Shown piece after piece: positions 16,334 to 23,917 of a stretch of DNA of 64,000 nucleotides (position 1 is its first letter; each line of letters begins with the position of its first letter). The notes below the pieces were generated by a model. The model had not been told where the DNA came from, made no database searches, and was given only the letters and a program-made list of their open reading frames with translations. A program made the translations under genes and the position numbers. The stretch comes from Bacteroidales bacterium (GTDB lineage: Bacteria > Bacteroidota > Bacteroidia > Bacteroidales > UBA932): contig JAFZOU010000002.1 of NCBI GenBank assembly GCA_017550525.1, positions 55,162 through 119,161 of the forward strand, in the 5' to 3' direction.

Positions 16334-17008
16334 CTATTTCTTCTCGCAGGAAATGCCTTTCCAGACCAGTGCGCTCAGTGCACCGCCAACAAGAGGAGCG
16401 CAGATGAATACCCAAACATCCTTGAGGGCCTGTCCGCCGGCAAAGATTGCGGGGCCGATAGAACGTGCGGGGTTCACGGAAGTGCCGGTGAGGTTGATGC
16501 ACACAAGGTGGATGAGGATGAGGCTGAGGCCGATAGCAAGACCTGCGAAGTTGCCTGCGCCGGTCTTGGAATCAGTTGTTCCAAGGACTACCAGCACAAA
16601 CAGGAAGGTTGCGATAACCTCTACAAGGCATGCACCCCATACGCCGCCGGCATTGGCTACGCCGTTGGAGCCAAGAGCGCCGGTAAGATCAGGAGCGGCA
16701 ACTGTTTTGGCAACAAGGAGGAGGGCAGCACCGGCGATGATGCCGCCGATGATCTGGCCGCACCAGTAGCCACAGGCCTCTTTCCAGCTCATACGACCGC
16801 TGAGGGCAACGCCCAGGGTGATTGCAGGGTTGATGTGGCAACCGCTGATTCCACCGATTGTGTAGGCCATTGCAACAACTGCAAGACCGAAGGCGATAGC
16901 TGTTCCAACTACTCCGGCAGGAGTGGTGCAGCCCAGGAACATTGCTGTTCCGCAGCCAAGGAAAGTAAGGACAAATGTGCCCAGGCATTCTGCGATGTAC
17001 TTTTTCAT
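16334..17008 (-). CDS. aqpZ: Aquaporin Z-type water channel
   Basis: 224 aa (E. coli AqpZ is 231). Six membrane helices and the two half-helix NPA motifs of the MIP family: HINPAITLG (residues of about 62-70) and SVNPARSIGP (about 183-192). His in LVCINLTGTS's preceding helix (LIHLV) and Arg after the second NPA fit the narrow water-selective filter of AqpZ rather than a glyceroporin. Own predicted promoter at 17040-17047, divergent from the amidase gene. Confidence 0.95.
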   Translation of the reverse strand: MKKYIAECLGTFVLTFLGCGTAMFLGCTTPAGVVGTAIAFGLAVVAMAYTIGGISGCHINPAITLGVALSGRMSWKEACGYWCGQIIGGIIAGAALLLVAKTVAAPDLTGALGSNGVANAGGVWGACLVEVIATFLFVLVVLGTTDSKTGAGNFAGLAIGLSLILIHLVCINLTGTSVNPARSIGPAIFAGGQALKDVWVFICAPLVGGALSALVWKGISCEKK

Positions 17009-17039
17009 ATTGATAAGGTTTTAGTGTTGTTTATCTTTC

Positions 17040-17047
17040 CAAATGTA
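17040..17047 (-). promoter_or_regulatory. Predicted -7 box of aqpZ
   Basis: TACATTTG on the minus strand, exact TAnnTTTG, 32 bp before the aqpZ ATG. Confidence 0.5.
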
Positions 17048-17079
17048 CAAAAAAATGCTTAACGTTGAACATAAAAACT

Positions 17080-17087
17080 TATCTTTG
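17080..17087 (+). promoter_or_regulatory. Predicted -7 box of the Ntn-hydrolase gene
   Basis: TATCTTTG, exact TAnnTTTG, 19 bp before ATG 17106. It lies downstream of another in-frame ATG (17043), which argues for the later start. Confidence 0.55.
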
Positions 17088-17105
17088 TGTACAAAACATA
17101 TTGTC

Positions 17106-18239
17106 ATGAAGAAGGTTATTTACTGGATTATCGGCATAATTGCCGCTCTCTGCATCGCCGTCGCCTGCATCTGGGGCGGGGAAATCAAAACCATCGGTTC
17201 CGTCCAGTCCGTTGGAGGAAACAAGTATCTTTACAAGATGGAGTACAAGGCCGCTTATGACCTTGACGACGTAATTTCCAAGGACATTGACGCCAACGCA
17301 GAGTTGCTGGATTATGTTATCGGCCGTATTGGAAAGGGCCTTCCGCTCAAGATAAAGAGCGCCCAGGTGGCCGATGAAAACGGTGAGATGAAAACCATGA
17401 ATTGCACGTCTTTCCAGGCCCATCAGGCGGGTTCCGACGGCTTCTGGTATGGCCGAAACTACGATTTCTTCAAGAATCCCACCATGGTCACGGTGTCCCG
17501 TCCCAAGAATGGTTATGCATCCATCGCCGTGAGCGATATGTCGCACTTCGGGTATTCGCTGGAGAAACTGCCATCGGCCTTTATGAGCAAGCTCAGCTGC
17601 CTGGCGTCCGTTTACGCGCCCGTTGACGGCATCAACGAGAAAGGCCTTTGCACCTCCATCATGGCGCTTCCAAAGCAGGCCGCCCAGCAGGATACCCCCA
17701 GGCACGATGTGGGCACAACCATCATCATGCGCCTGTGGCTGGACCGCTGCGCCACCGTGCAGGAGGCCCTTGACCTTGCCGCCACGCTGGATATCCACCA
17801 CGACGCAACCGTGGGCTCTGGCTACCACTATATGATTGCCGATGCCTCCGGGGACTGCGCCGTGCTGGAGTTCGACCGCGAGGACGGATGGAAATCAATG
17901 ATTGTCCGCAAGGAGGCCGATGAAAACTACATGCTGGTGACAAACCATCTGCTCTCAGAGAAATACTACACCACCGTCCCCAGCGAATACGTTGGCAATC
18001 CCCACAGCAAGAGCTGGTGGAGGTATGAGACTGCCGATAACTACCTGGATGAGCACGACGGCGTCCTCACCCTGGCCGAGGCCCAGGAGTGCCTGTCCGA
18101 GGTACACTGGAAGGACCTTGTGTGGGATAACGGCATGGTTGAGGACACCCAGTACAGCAACGTCTACGACCAATCCTCCATCTGCCTCTACCTCCGCAAC
18201 TGGAACGACTACGACACAACCGTGAAGTTTGAACTGTAG
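17106..18239 (+). CDS. Membrane-anchored linear-amide (choloylglycine hydrolase/C45-like) Ntn hydrolase
   Basis: 377 aa from ATG 17106, chosen because the -7 box lies just upstream and the protein then begins with a normal membrane segment (VIYWIIGIIAALCIAVACIW). After about 99 residues comes the presumed N-terminal nucleophile Cys100 (MNCTSFQAH), followed by GFWYGRNYDF and VDGINEKGLC, both typical of linear-amide C-N hydrolases (bile-salt hydrolase, penicillin acylase and acyl-CoA:6-APA acyltransferase relatives), and later MLVTNH. The enzyme should be active after autocleavage before Cys100 in the periplasm. The N-acyl amide substrate is unknown; bile salts are one option. The aquaporin lies divergently upstream. 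Confidence 0.85.
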   Translation: MKKVIYWIIGIIAALCIAVACIWGGEIKTIGSVQSVGGNKYLYKMEYKAAYDLDDVISKDIDANAELLDYVIGRIGKGLPLKIKSAQVADENGEMKTMNCTSFQAHQAGSDGFWYGRNYDFFKNPTMVTVSRPKNGYASIAVSDMSHFGYSLEKLPSAFMSKLSCLASVYAPVDGINEKGLCTSIMALPKQAAQQDTPRHDVGTTIIMRLWLDRCATVQEALDLAATLDIHHDATVGSGYHYMIADASGDCAVLEFDREDGWKSMIVRKEADENYMLVTNHLLSEKYYTTVPSEYVGNPHSKSWWRYETADNYLDEHDGVLTLAEAQECLSEVHWKDLVWDNGMVEDTQYSNVYDQSSICLYLRNWNDYDTTVKFEL

Positions 18240-18307
18240 GGCTCACTCTATTGTAATGCCGATGCGGTGGGGGTTAACAGCTTGAGATTGAGGCGTTTAC
18301 TGGGTCC

Positions 18308-18331
18308 TTTGGGATTACCGGTAATCCCAAA
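18308..18331. repeat. 24-bp perfect palindrome
   Basis: TTTGGGATTACC followed at once by its reverse complement GGTAATCCCAAA, no spacer. It lies 69 bp after the amidase stop. No T-run follows on either strand, so a protein-binding site or cruciform is more likely than a terminator. Confidence 0.8.
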
Positions 18332-18437
18332 CACCTGTGTAAGTTACAGTGTATCAATTGCTTGGCCTCCACCCGTTTGGGGCCGGGAGGCGCGGTCAGG
18401 GGTACCTGGAGCACGGAACGGCGGGGGACGCTGATCC

Positions 18438-18473
18438 GGAAAAGGGCTTTGCCGGGCTAATGAGCCCTTTTCC
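18438..18473. repeat. Strong hairpin in the GC-rich island
   Basis: GGAAAAGGGCT (18438-18448) pairs perfectly with AGCCCTTTTCC (18463-18473) around a 14-nt loop. Confidence 0.75.
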
Positions 18474-18653
18474 CTCCGATCAAGGCGCTTTCCCTTCGCA
18501 GGTGCACGCTCCCGGCCCTTCGGGGCAAGGTTTTCCCAAAAGCCCGGCATCCCCTTCGGTGACCAGCCCTTTCCCGGGCGCCCCTTATCCGCCTTATCCT
18601 ATCGCTCCCGGCACCCCTGCCGCCCCTTCCGGCATATGAGTTTCCGGAGAAGC

Positions 18654-18686
18654 AACAAAAAAGCGACAACCCTTACCGGGTTGCCG
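18654..18686 (-). terminator. Intrinsic terminator of the fimbrillin-like operon
   Basis: On the minus strand: GCGGCAACCC, 5-nt loop, GGGTTGTCGC (one A-C mismatch), then TTTTTTG. It lies about 25 bp past the stop at 18713. Confidence 0.82.
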
Positions 18687-18712
18687 CAAATAATAAAAGG
18701 AATAATCAACAA

Positions 18713-20029
18713 CTAGTTCTTAGTGTAAATTAAATCCCGATTCAACGTGAAGACCCACCAATTGGTATTACCATTGGATCTATCCGGAACATACCAATCT
18801 GTATTTGAGCTATTTTGCATTTCGATATATAAGCCCCACCCATAATAACTTGAGGGCCACTCATAATAGTAGAACTTGGTACTAAGTTTGGTCATCGGGG
18901 TGAATGATTTGGGATCATTATATTGGTCTCTGATATTTGCTCCTGCATCATTAGCCCAACTTCCATTATTAACCCTTAAATATGTTCTATAACTAGTCTT
19001 TAGACCGCCGCCTCCGGGGATGGTGAAATCAATATTTCTATATAAATACACGCATTCTGTCTGAGTTTTATCTGTCTCATTTGAGTAGAATTGAACGCCA
19101 ATACCATTGCCTTCAGATGTCCATGTTTCTACATCGCCGTCCAAAAGAACATAATAAACATTTGTATTGCGTAAGAATAATCTATGAGGATAGGTCCCAC
19201 CTGTAGTAATATCTACATTATTACCGGTGTTGTCTGTTTGCCAAATGTGAACCTTAGGAGAGGCCCATCCCGCTTCGTTTGTAAAGGTCAGTAGTTTGCC
19301 TAGTGTTATAGGAGAGATAGGATAATAGTTGCGGGCAGCATATGCTTTACTGGCACGGGCCTTGGTGTAGAAAACATTACTATTATCGTCCTCAAGTTTT
19401 GCTGTCAAGACATATGTGCCAGCAGGAATAGGAACGACAGCGTTAATAACGCCAGCAGAAGGCGTTACAGAAACTGTGATATCTTTGTTTGTTCCATAAT
19501 TAAGAATAAGCTTTGTGGTAAATGATGGAACATTATTCAGCGTTATGTTGATGAGGCATCCAAGATGAGCAAACGGAATATTGCCGTCAGCACTCACGGT
19601 ACCACTCATCGGAAAGCCTTTTGCAGCGTCGCTAAGATTGTCAAAACTAGTAGGAAACGTATAGGTCGGCGACCCTGCGGAAACAGTTGCGATGCTGGCA
19701 GGATAATATGCCGTCTGTCCGTTAAATGAAGCCCCTGGTTTGGCTTCGCAGCTGAAATTACCATTACTATCCGTACTTGTGAAGGTCACAAATTCGCTAT
19801 GAGTAGCATCCCAGACAGCAATTTGATCTGTGCCGGCGGCGCCCCAGGAGAACTTGCCGGACTCATTAATAGAAGCTTTAGTCTGGTCTTCAAAATAGGC
19901 GTGGAACGTGTAGGACACAAGACCGTTTTCGTTGATAACCTCATTGTCACGGGTATTATTAAAGTCGGTCTCTTTGGCACAAGCCATCAATGCTGTAGCA
20001 GCAATAAGTGTGTAAAACAGTTTTTTCAT
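18713..20029 (-). CDS. Fimbrillin-like lipoprotein of unknown function
   Basis: 438 aa from ATG 20029 (MKKLFYTL), preferred over the ATG at 20047 because it gives a normal lipoprotein signal (TALMACAKE) and has a GGAGG-like Shine-Dalgarno sequence before it. Residues of about 30-230 have the fimbrillin/Mfa-like pattern (GLVSYTFHAYFED, KFSWGAAGTDQIAVWD, QTAYYPAS). Residues of about 245-438 are rich in Trp, Tyr and Asn, suggesting an exposed beta-rich binding domain, but match no family I recognise. Clearly AT-richer than flanking genes. It follows a 50-aa peptide gene by 11 bp, shares its promoter, and ends in a good terminator, so it is a two-gene unit. Fimbrial subunit or surface adhesin is inferred. 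Confidence 0.8.
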   Translation of the reverse strand: MKKLFYTLIAATALMACAKETDFNNTRDNEVINENGLVSYTFHAYFEDQTKASINESGKFSWGAAGTDQIAVWDATHSEFVTFTSTDSNGNFSCEAKPGASFNGQTAYYPASIATVSAGSPTYTFPTSFDNLSDAAKGFPMSGTVSADGNIPFAHLGCLINITLNNVPSFTTKLILNYGTNKDITVSVTPSAGVINAVVPIPAGTYVLTAKLEDDNSNVFYTKARASKAYAARNYYPISPITLGKLLTFTNEAGWASPKVHIWQTDNTGNNVDITTGGTYPHRLFLRNTNVYYVLLDGDVETWTSEGNGIGVQFYSNETDKTQTECVYLYRNIDFTIPGGGGLKTSYRTYLRVNNGSWANDAGANIRDQYNDPKSFTPMTKLSTKFYYYEWPSSYYGWGLYIEMQNSSNTDWYVPDRSNGNTNWWVFTLNRDLIYTKN

Positions 20030-20040
20030 ATCTAAACCTC

Positions 20041-20193
20041 CTACCATGCTTCTGTTCCACTTACAATCATATCCTTGGCGTCATCGCTTGGCGAAGTTGT
20101 TGCCATTAATGTTAAAAAAGACACATCCAGAATTCTCTGTTCTGTGCCCAGCGCAATAACCTCAATACGAGGTTCTTGATAAGTTTTCTTCAT
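20041..20193 (-). CDS. 50-residue peptide upstream of the fimbrillin-like gene
   Basis: ATG 20193 to TAG 20041-20043, 50 aa. It begins MKKTYQEPRIEVIALGTEQR and ends with an acidic then small-residue tail (SPSDDAKDMIVSGTEAW). As far as I recall, short MKKTYxxPxxEV proteins of unknown function are common in Bacteroidales; that is memory, not a search. There is no signal peptide or membrane segment. Its stop is part of TAGGAGGTTTAG, so its end supplies an AGGAGG Shine-Dalgarno for the next gene, which is unusual in Bacteroidota and suggests translational coupling. The promoter at 20260-20293 has both -33 and -7 elements. Confidence 0.72.
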   Translation of the reverse strand: MKKTYQEPRIEVIALGTEQRILDVSFLTLMATTSPSDDAKDMIVSGTEAW

Positions 20194-20259
20194 ATGATAA
20201 TCTTTAGTTATTAGTCAATTTTCCGCGGTCCCTATGTGCAAGATAAGTGAGCCAAGCCG

Positions 20260-20293
20260 CAAAGATAGTATTTTTAACAATATAAAAGACAAA
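20260..20293 (-). promoter_or_regulatory. Predicted promoter of the small-peptide/fimbrillin-like operon
   Basis: Minus strand TTTG (20290-20293), 22-bp spacer, TATCTTTG (20260-20267, exact TAnnTTTG). The leader to the peptide start would be about 60 nt. Confidence 0.6.
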
Positions 20294-20397
20294 TCCCCCT
20301 GATAATTCGACGAATAGCCATCCTAAAAGGATGACTAGACGCGAAATGGCCCTATCGGGCATTATCTTTATAGCTATCTTATTGACATTGGCTAATC

Positions 20398-20802
20398 TTA
20401 TGGAGTTATATCCAATAATTCCTTGCCGATGGTATGAAGGGTTGAATAGATTTCGGCCAAACGATTCTTGGACGGCTTTTTTACCCCGCAGATGTATTGA
20501 GCAAACAGGCTTTGGGATATCCCTAGGCGGCGAGCAACTGCAGATGCGTTAAGTTCCGGATGAGACATAAATATGCGATACAGTTCCGTTTTGGGCTTGG
20601 ACTGAAAAAAACCTTCATAACTAAGGTCTTCATCAATATCTGGCCAATGAATACCATATTCATCCGCTTGGTAATTGGCGCGCTGCGCTTTTGTGGCATG
20701 CCGAAGCCTAGGATAATCCTCAAACTTCTCGCAGGCCTCCTGCCCATCGGCGGTCCTGATCCATACAGCATCTTCCGCCAGCCATATTTTGGCAATGGTC
20801 AT
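20398..20802 (-). CDS. DUF2442-type protein with XRE helix-turn-helix
   Basis: 134 aa. Residues 1-70 resemble DUF2442 (KIWLAEDAVWI, then the DYPRLRHAT region and GIHWPDIDEDLSYEGF). Residues of about 85-134 form an XRE-type HTH (NASAVARRLGISQSLFAQYI, then GVKKPSKNRLAEI). It lies 3 bp after a DUF4160 gene. DUF4160-DUF2442 pairs are widespread and have been proposed as toxin-antitoxin-like modules; the DNA-binding domain fits an antitoxin or autorepressor role. No toxin activity can be shown from sequence. Confidence 0.8.
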   Translation of the reverse strand: MTIAKIWLAEDAVWIRTADGQEACEKFEDYPRLRHATKAQRANYQADEYGIHWPDIDEDLSYEGFFQSKPKTELYRIFMSHPELNASAVARRLGISQSLFAQYICGVKKPSKNRLAEIYSTLHTIGKELLDITP

Positions 20803-20805
20803 CTT

Positions 20806-21045
20806 TTACTTTGTCTCGTTAAAATACTTGTTCCAATGTTCAGCTATCACTTCCTGATTCTCTTCTATGATTGATTCTATCAGTTTTAACTCGGCCGGCT
20901 TGAATCCATTATTGAAAACCAATTTAACAGGTGCTATTGAATACTTGGCATTTGAACCAGCTTTCTCAACGTGGATATGAATTGGTTCGTGTTCATTTGA
21001 ATAAAACTTGAATATAAAGCCGAATAATCTAAATATTGTTGGCAT
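20806..21045 (-). CDS. DUF4160 protein, partner of the DUF2442-XRE protein
   Basis: 79 aa, normal for the family. Begins MPTIFRLFGFIFKFYSNEHE and contains PIHIHVEK, the characteristic core of DUF4160. First gene of a two-gene unit. The -7 box 15 bp before the ATG gives a very short leader that contains AAGGAG. Candidate toxin-like partner; function not established. Confidence 0.82.
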   Translation of the reverse strand: MPTIFRLFGFIFKFYSNEHEPIHIHVEKAGSNAKYSIAPVKLVFNNGFKPAELKLIESIIEENQEVIAEHWNKYFNETK

Positions 21046-21059
21046 ATGGTTTCTCCTTG

Positions 21060-21067
21060 CAAATTTA
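21060..21067 (-). promoter_or_regulatory. Predicted -7 box of the DUF4160/DUF2442 pair
   Basis: TAAATTTG on the minus strand, exact TAnnTTTG, followed by CAAGGAGAAACCAT and the ATG at 21045. Confidence 0.55.
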
Positions 21068-21214
21068 GGTAATGATTTTATTACTTCAAAATTAAAAGAA
21101 AGATTTCATAAGAGGTAATCAAGGAGGCTCAACAACGTTAGGATGACAAAACTGAAAGAACAGGGTTAACATGGTGATTAGACTTGTTAACCCCAAATAT
21201 ATTACAAAAGAATC

Positions 21215-21292
21215 CGGAAAGCCACAATCACAAAAAACATTTCAAAACATTTTTACGTTTCAACGGATTAGGGACAAAAATGCGTATATTTG
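21215..21292 (+). repeat. Copy 1 of a 77-bp promoter-like dispersed sequence
   Basis: About 71 percent identical by eye, with one 1-base gap, to 28779-28853. Shared blocks: GAAAGCCA, AATCACAAAAAACA, TTTACGTTT, GGATT, GGGAC, CGTATAT. This copy ends in the exact -7 box TATATTTG (21285-21292), 17 bp before the DUF2147 start. Confidence 0.6.
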
Positions 21293-21308
21293 CTCAAACG
21301 TTACTAAA

Positions 21309-21755
21309 ATGAAAAAACTTTTACTTATTGTGTGCGGCCTGATTGCCGGTATCGGCCTGATGGCGCAGAATGACAGGGCCGATAGTATCGTCGGCACATA
21401 CGCCGGCGGCAGTGGCAAGGACGCCTTCAAGGTGAAAATCACAAAGCTCCAGGACGGCACCTACAAGGGCCAGGTGTGCTGGGTGGCGGAACTCTACGAC
21501 GCCAACGGCGTAATGGACGTGGACGACAAAAACCCCGACAAAAGCCTCAGAAACACCCCGGCCGATAAAATCGTGCTCTTCACCGGCCTCAAGTACAACG
21601 CCAAGAAACAGCAGTGGGACGGCACCAAGATCTATGATCCCAACCGTGGAATAAAGGTAAGTATGACCGCAACCTTCGATAGCCCTAAAGTCCTCAAAAT
21701 CCGTGGCTCCGTGCTTGGAATTGGTGAAACGGAGGTTTGGAAGCGTGTAGAGTAA
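21309..21755 (+). CDS. Secreted DUF2147 protein
   Basis: 148 aa from ATG 21309 (MKKLLLIVCGLIAGIGLMAQ, type I signal peptide). An upstream in-frame ATG at 21171 is rejected because the -7 box lies at 21285-21292. The mature protein has the DUF2147 pattern: SIVGTYAGG, FKVKITKLQDGTYKGQVCW, and a C-terminal KVLKIRGSVLGIGETEVWKR. Periplasmic proteins of this family are beta-barrel-like with no established function. First gene of a tightly packed five-gene operon. Confidence 0.85.
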   Translation: MKKLLLIVCGLIAGIGLMAQNDRADSIVGTYAGGSGKDAFKVKITKLQDGTYKGQVCWVAELYDANGVMDVDDKNPDKSLRNTPADKIVLFTGLKYNAKKQQWDGTKIYDPNRGIKVSMTATFDSPKVLKIRGSVLGIGETEVWKRVE

Positions 21756-21756
21756 T

Positions 21757-22788
21757 ATGAGAAGACTGATTTCACTTCTGCCATTCTTTGGCTGCATTGC
21801 CTGCGCCGGGGGAAATTACACCAACCTGACAACAGAGGAGTTCGCCGGCGCCGTGAAGCAAATGGCCGTTGTTGACGTCCGCACCCCGGAGGAATACGCC
21901 GCAGGGCACCTTAGGGATGCCTCAAACATCAACTGGTTTGACTCTGACTTCATGGACCAGATAGCCAAAACCTATCCCAAGGGCACTTCCCTGGCGGTTT
22001 ACTGCCGGAGCGGAAAGCGAAGCGCAGCCGCGGCGGCAAAGCTCTCCAAGGCGGGCTACAAGGTGGCAAACATGCTTGGCGGATATCTTGCATGGACTCA
22101 GGAAAACAGGCCTGTGACCACCTACGCCGTGGAAACGTTCATCACGCCCGCCGGCACCTCGGTCGCAATTACCCTCATAAAACACGGCACCCTGGCCCTC
22201 TCCTACAAAGGCCTCACCTTCCACATTGACCCCGTGAGCGGCTACGGAAAGCCAACGGATTACGCAAAGGAGTTCAGTAAGGCCGATGCAATCCTTGTCA
22301 CCCACGAGCACGGAGACCACTTTGACAGGGAGGCCATAGCCGCGCTGTCCGTGGATAATACCGTCATCATCACCAACGCCCGCTGTGCCGATATGCTTGG
22401 CCGCGGGACAGCCCTCTCAAACGGAGATTCGGCGGAACTTCCCGGCGGCATAAAACTGGACGCCGTGCCAGCCTACAACTATACCGAAGGCCGCACGATG
22501 TTCCACCCAAAAGGCCGCGACAACGGCTTTGTGCTCACGATAGACGGCTTCCGCATCTACATAGCCGGAGACACTGAGGACATCCCGGAAATGGCTGCCT
22601 TGAAGGACATTGACGTTGCATTCCTTCCCGTAAACCAGCCCTACACCATGACAGTGGAGCAGTGCGTGAATGCGGCTAAGGTTATCGGCCCTAAGGTCCT
22701 TATCCCATATCACTTCTCTCAGACGGATCTTTCCGGCCTGCCGGCACTTCTTCCCGGCATTGACGTGCGACTGAGGGATATGCAGTGA
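21757..22788 (+). CDS. Rhodanese domain fused to UlaG-like metallo-beta-lactamase-fold hydrolase, lipoprotein
   Basis: 343 aa. Lipoprotein signal (GCIACAGG). Residues of about 22-115 are a rhodanese domain with active-site Cys in VYCRSGKRSA, so sulfur transfer is possible. Residues of about 130-343 are an MBL-fold hydrolase with THEHGDHFD metal ligands, further His/Asp in AGDTED and PYHFSQ, and the shortened UlaG-like arrangement. Rhodanese-MBL fusions are known in persulfide dioxygenases, but those put MBL first and have a different MBL type; here the rhodanese is N-terminal and the protein is exported. Substrate unknown. It starts 1 bp after the DUF2147 stop and overlaps the GNAT gene. Confidence 0.85.
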   Translation: MRRLISLLPFFGCIACAGGNYTNLTTEEFAGAVKQMAVVDVRTPEEYAAGHLRDASNINWFDSDFMDQIAKTYPKGTSLAVYCRSGKRSAAAAAKLSKAGYKVANMLGGYLAWTQENRPVTTYAVETFITPAGTSVAITLIKHGTLALSYKGLTFHIDPVSGYGKPTDYAKEFSKADAILVTHEHGDHFDREAIAALSVDNTVIITNARCADMLGRGTALSNGDSAELPGGIKLDAVPAYNYTEGRTMFHPKGRDNGFVLTIDGFRIYIAGDTEDIPEMAALKDIDVAFLPVNQPYTMTVEQCVNAAKVIGPKVLIPYHFSQTDLSGLPALLPGIDVRLRDMQ

Positions 22789-23276
22789 TGACAATCCGCA
22801 GCGCGCATACCCCGGACCTTCCGGCCATAATGACCGTCCTGGAGGCGGCCAAGGGCATTATGCGCGCAAGCGGCAATGCCGGCCAGTGGGTGAACGGCTA
22901 TCCGTCCCGTGAGGTTGTTGAGGCCGATATTTCCTCCGGCCACGGCTTTGTGGTTGAGGAGGGCCACCGGATTGTTGGCTATTTTGCCTATATCCCTTCG
23001 CCGGAACCCACCTACAGCTATATTGAAGGAGGGGTTTGGCTTGATGACACCCTTCCGTACCACGTTGTACACAGGATTGGAAGCGTTCCTGAGGTTCACG
23101 GCGTTTTCCGCGCCATAATGGACTGGTGTTTTGAGAGGGAACGCAACATCCGCATAGATACCCACCGTGACAACCACATCATGCAGCACTGCATTCAGCG
23201 CTACGGCTTCACCTACTGCGGAATTATTTATCTGGCCGATGGCGCCCCCCGCCTTGCCTATCAGAAACTGTTATGA
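22785..23276 (+). CDS. GNAT-family N-acetyltransferase
   Basis: 163 aa. The start overlaps the upstream stop (ATGATGA). GNAT pattern: TIRSAHTPDLPAIMTVLEAA at the N-terminus, a central beta strand IVGYFAYIP, and a C-terminal DTHRDNHIMQHCIQRYGFTYCGIIYL in which N-x-x-M-x-x-x-x-x-x-x-G-F is the acetyl-CoA-binding motif B region of this family. Cytoplasmic; acceptor substrate unknown. Confidence 0.85.
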   Translation: MMTIRSAHTPDLPAIMTVLEAAKGIMRASGNAGQWVNGYPSREVVEADISSGHGFVVEEGHRIVGYFAYIPSPEPTYSYIEGGVWLDDTLPYHVVHRIGSVPEVHGVFRAIMDWCFERERNIRIDTHRDNHIMQHCIQRYGFTYCGIIYLADGAPRLAYQKLL

Positions 23277-23917
23277 CAAAACTCATTGTATTTGACTTTG
23301 ACGGCACGCTTGGGGACACCCTGGAACTTATCCTGAAGTGTAACCATGAGACCAGACGGCGGATGGGCGCCCCGGTAATTCCGGACAGCGCCATTATCAG
23401 CACTATCGGCATACCTCTTTGGGACGGCATCAAAGAAATGAATCCCGGCATAAGTGAGGCCGATATCCCCGCGTGGATGAAAATGTACCGGGAGGTATTT
23501 GACGGGTTAAAGCACCAGATTGTGCCCGTCCTTTTTCCGGGCGTAAAGGAAACCCTTGCCGGACTGCACAATCAGGGCATTATCCTTACGGTGGCATCTT
23601 CCCGTGGCCGGGAATCCCTGAACGACTTCCTGAAGGCAATGGGCATTGCCCCGTACTTTGATTATGTCCTTGGCGCAGAGGATGTTGTGAACGCAAAGCC
23701 AAAGCCGGAGCCTGTGCTCAAGACATTGAAGCGCTTCGGGGTTATCGGCCCAGAATGCCTTGTTGTTGGGGATATGCCCGTAGACATCCAGATGGGCCTT
23801 GGCGCCGGAGCTGTTACCTGTGGCGTCACTTTTGGTAATTCCTCCCGCGAAGCCTTGGAAGCCGCCGGCGCGAACTACGTGATAGACAGTTTTGACAAGT
23901 TATTATCCATAATATGA
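23273..23917 (+). CDS. HAD-superfamily phosphatase (phosphoglycolate phosphatase-like)
   Basis: 214 aa. Motif I VFDFDGTLGDT (nucleophile and acid Asp), a helical cap at about 18-80, motif II TVASSRGR, motif III Lys in NAKPKPEPVL, motif IV VVGDMPVDIQMG. This fits the Gph/PgmB-type small-molecule phosphatases; substrate unknown. It overlaps the upstream GNAT stop and the downstream start by 4 bp each. Confidence 0.9.
   Translation: MTKLIVFDFDGTLGDTLELILKCNHETRRRMGAPVIPDSAIISTIGIPLWDGIKEMNPGISEADIPAWMKMYREVFDGLKHQIVPVLFPGVKETLAGLHNQGIILTVASSRGRESLNDFLKAMGIAPYFDYVLGAEDVVNAKPKPEPVLKTLKRFGVIGPECLVVGDMPVDIQMGLGAGAVTCGVTFGNSSREALEAAGANYVIDSFDKLLSII

Larger units (their letters stand above)
18240..18712. 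other. Gene-free GC-rich structured island
   Basis: No convincing gene. Holds a 24-bp perfect palindrome (18308-18331), then about 290 bp of strongly GC-rich DNA (18349-18640) with several strong hairpins, the best at 18438-18473, and finally the terminator of the leftward fimbrillin-like gene. It separates the GC-rich genes to the left from an AT-richer block to the right. It could encode a structured RNA or be a decayed repeat; I see no promoter box. Confidence 0.6.

Noticed and set aside
16508-17062. Cys-rich 184-codon plus-strand frame opposite aqpZ
   Set aside because: The Cys and Ala richness follows from the complement of the membrane-protein codons; aqpZ is unambiguous.
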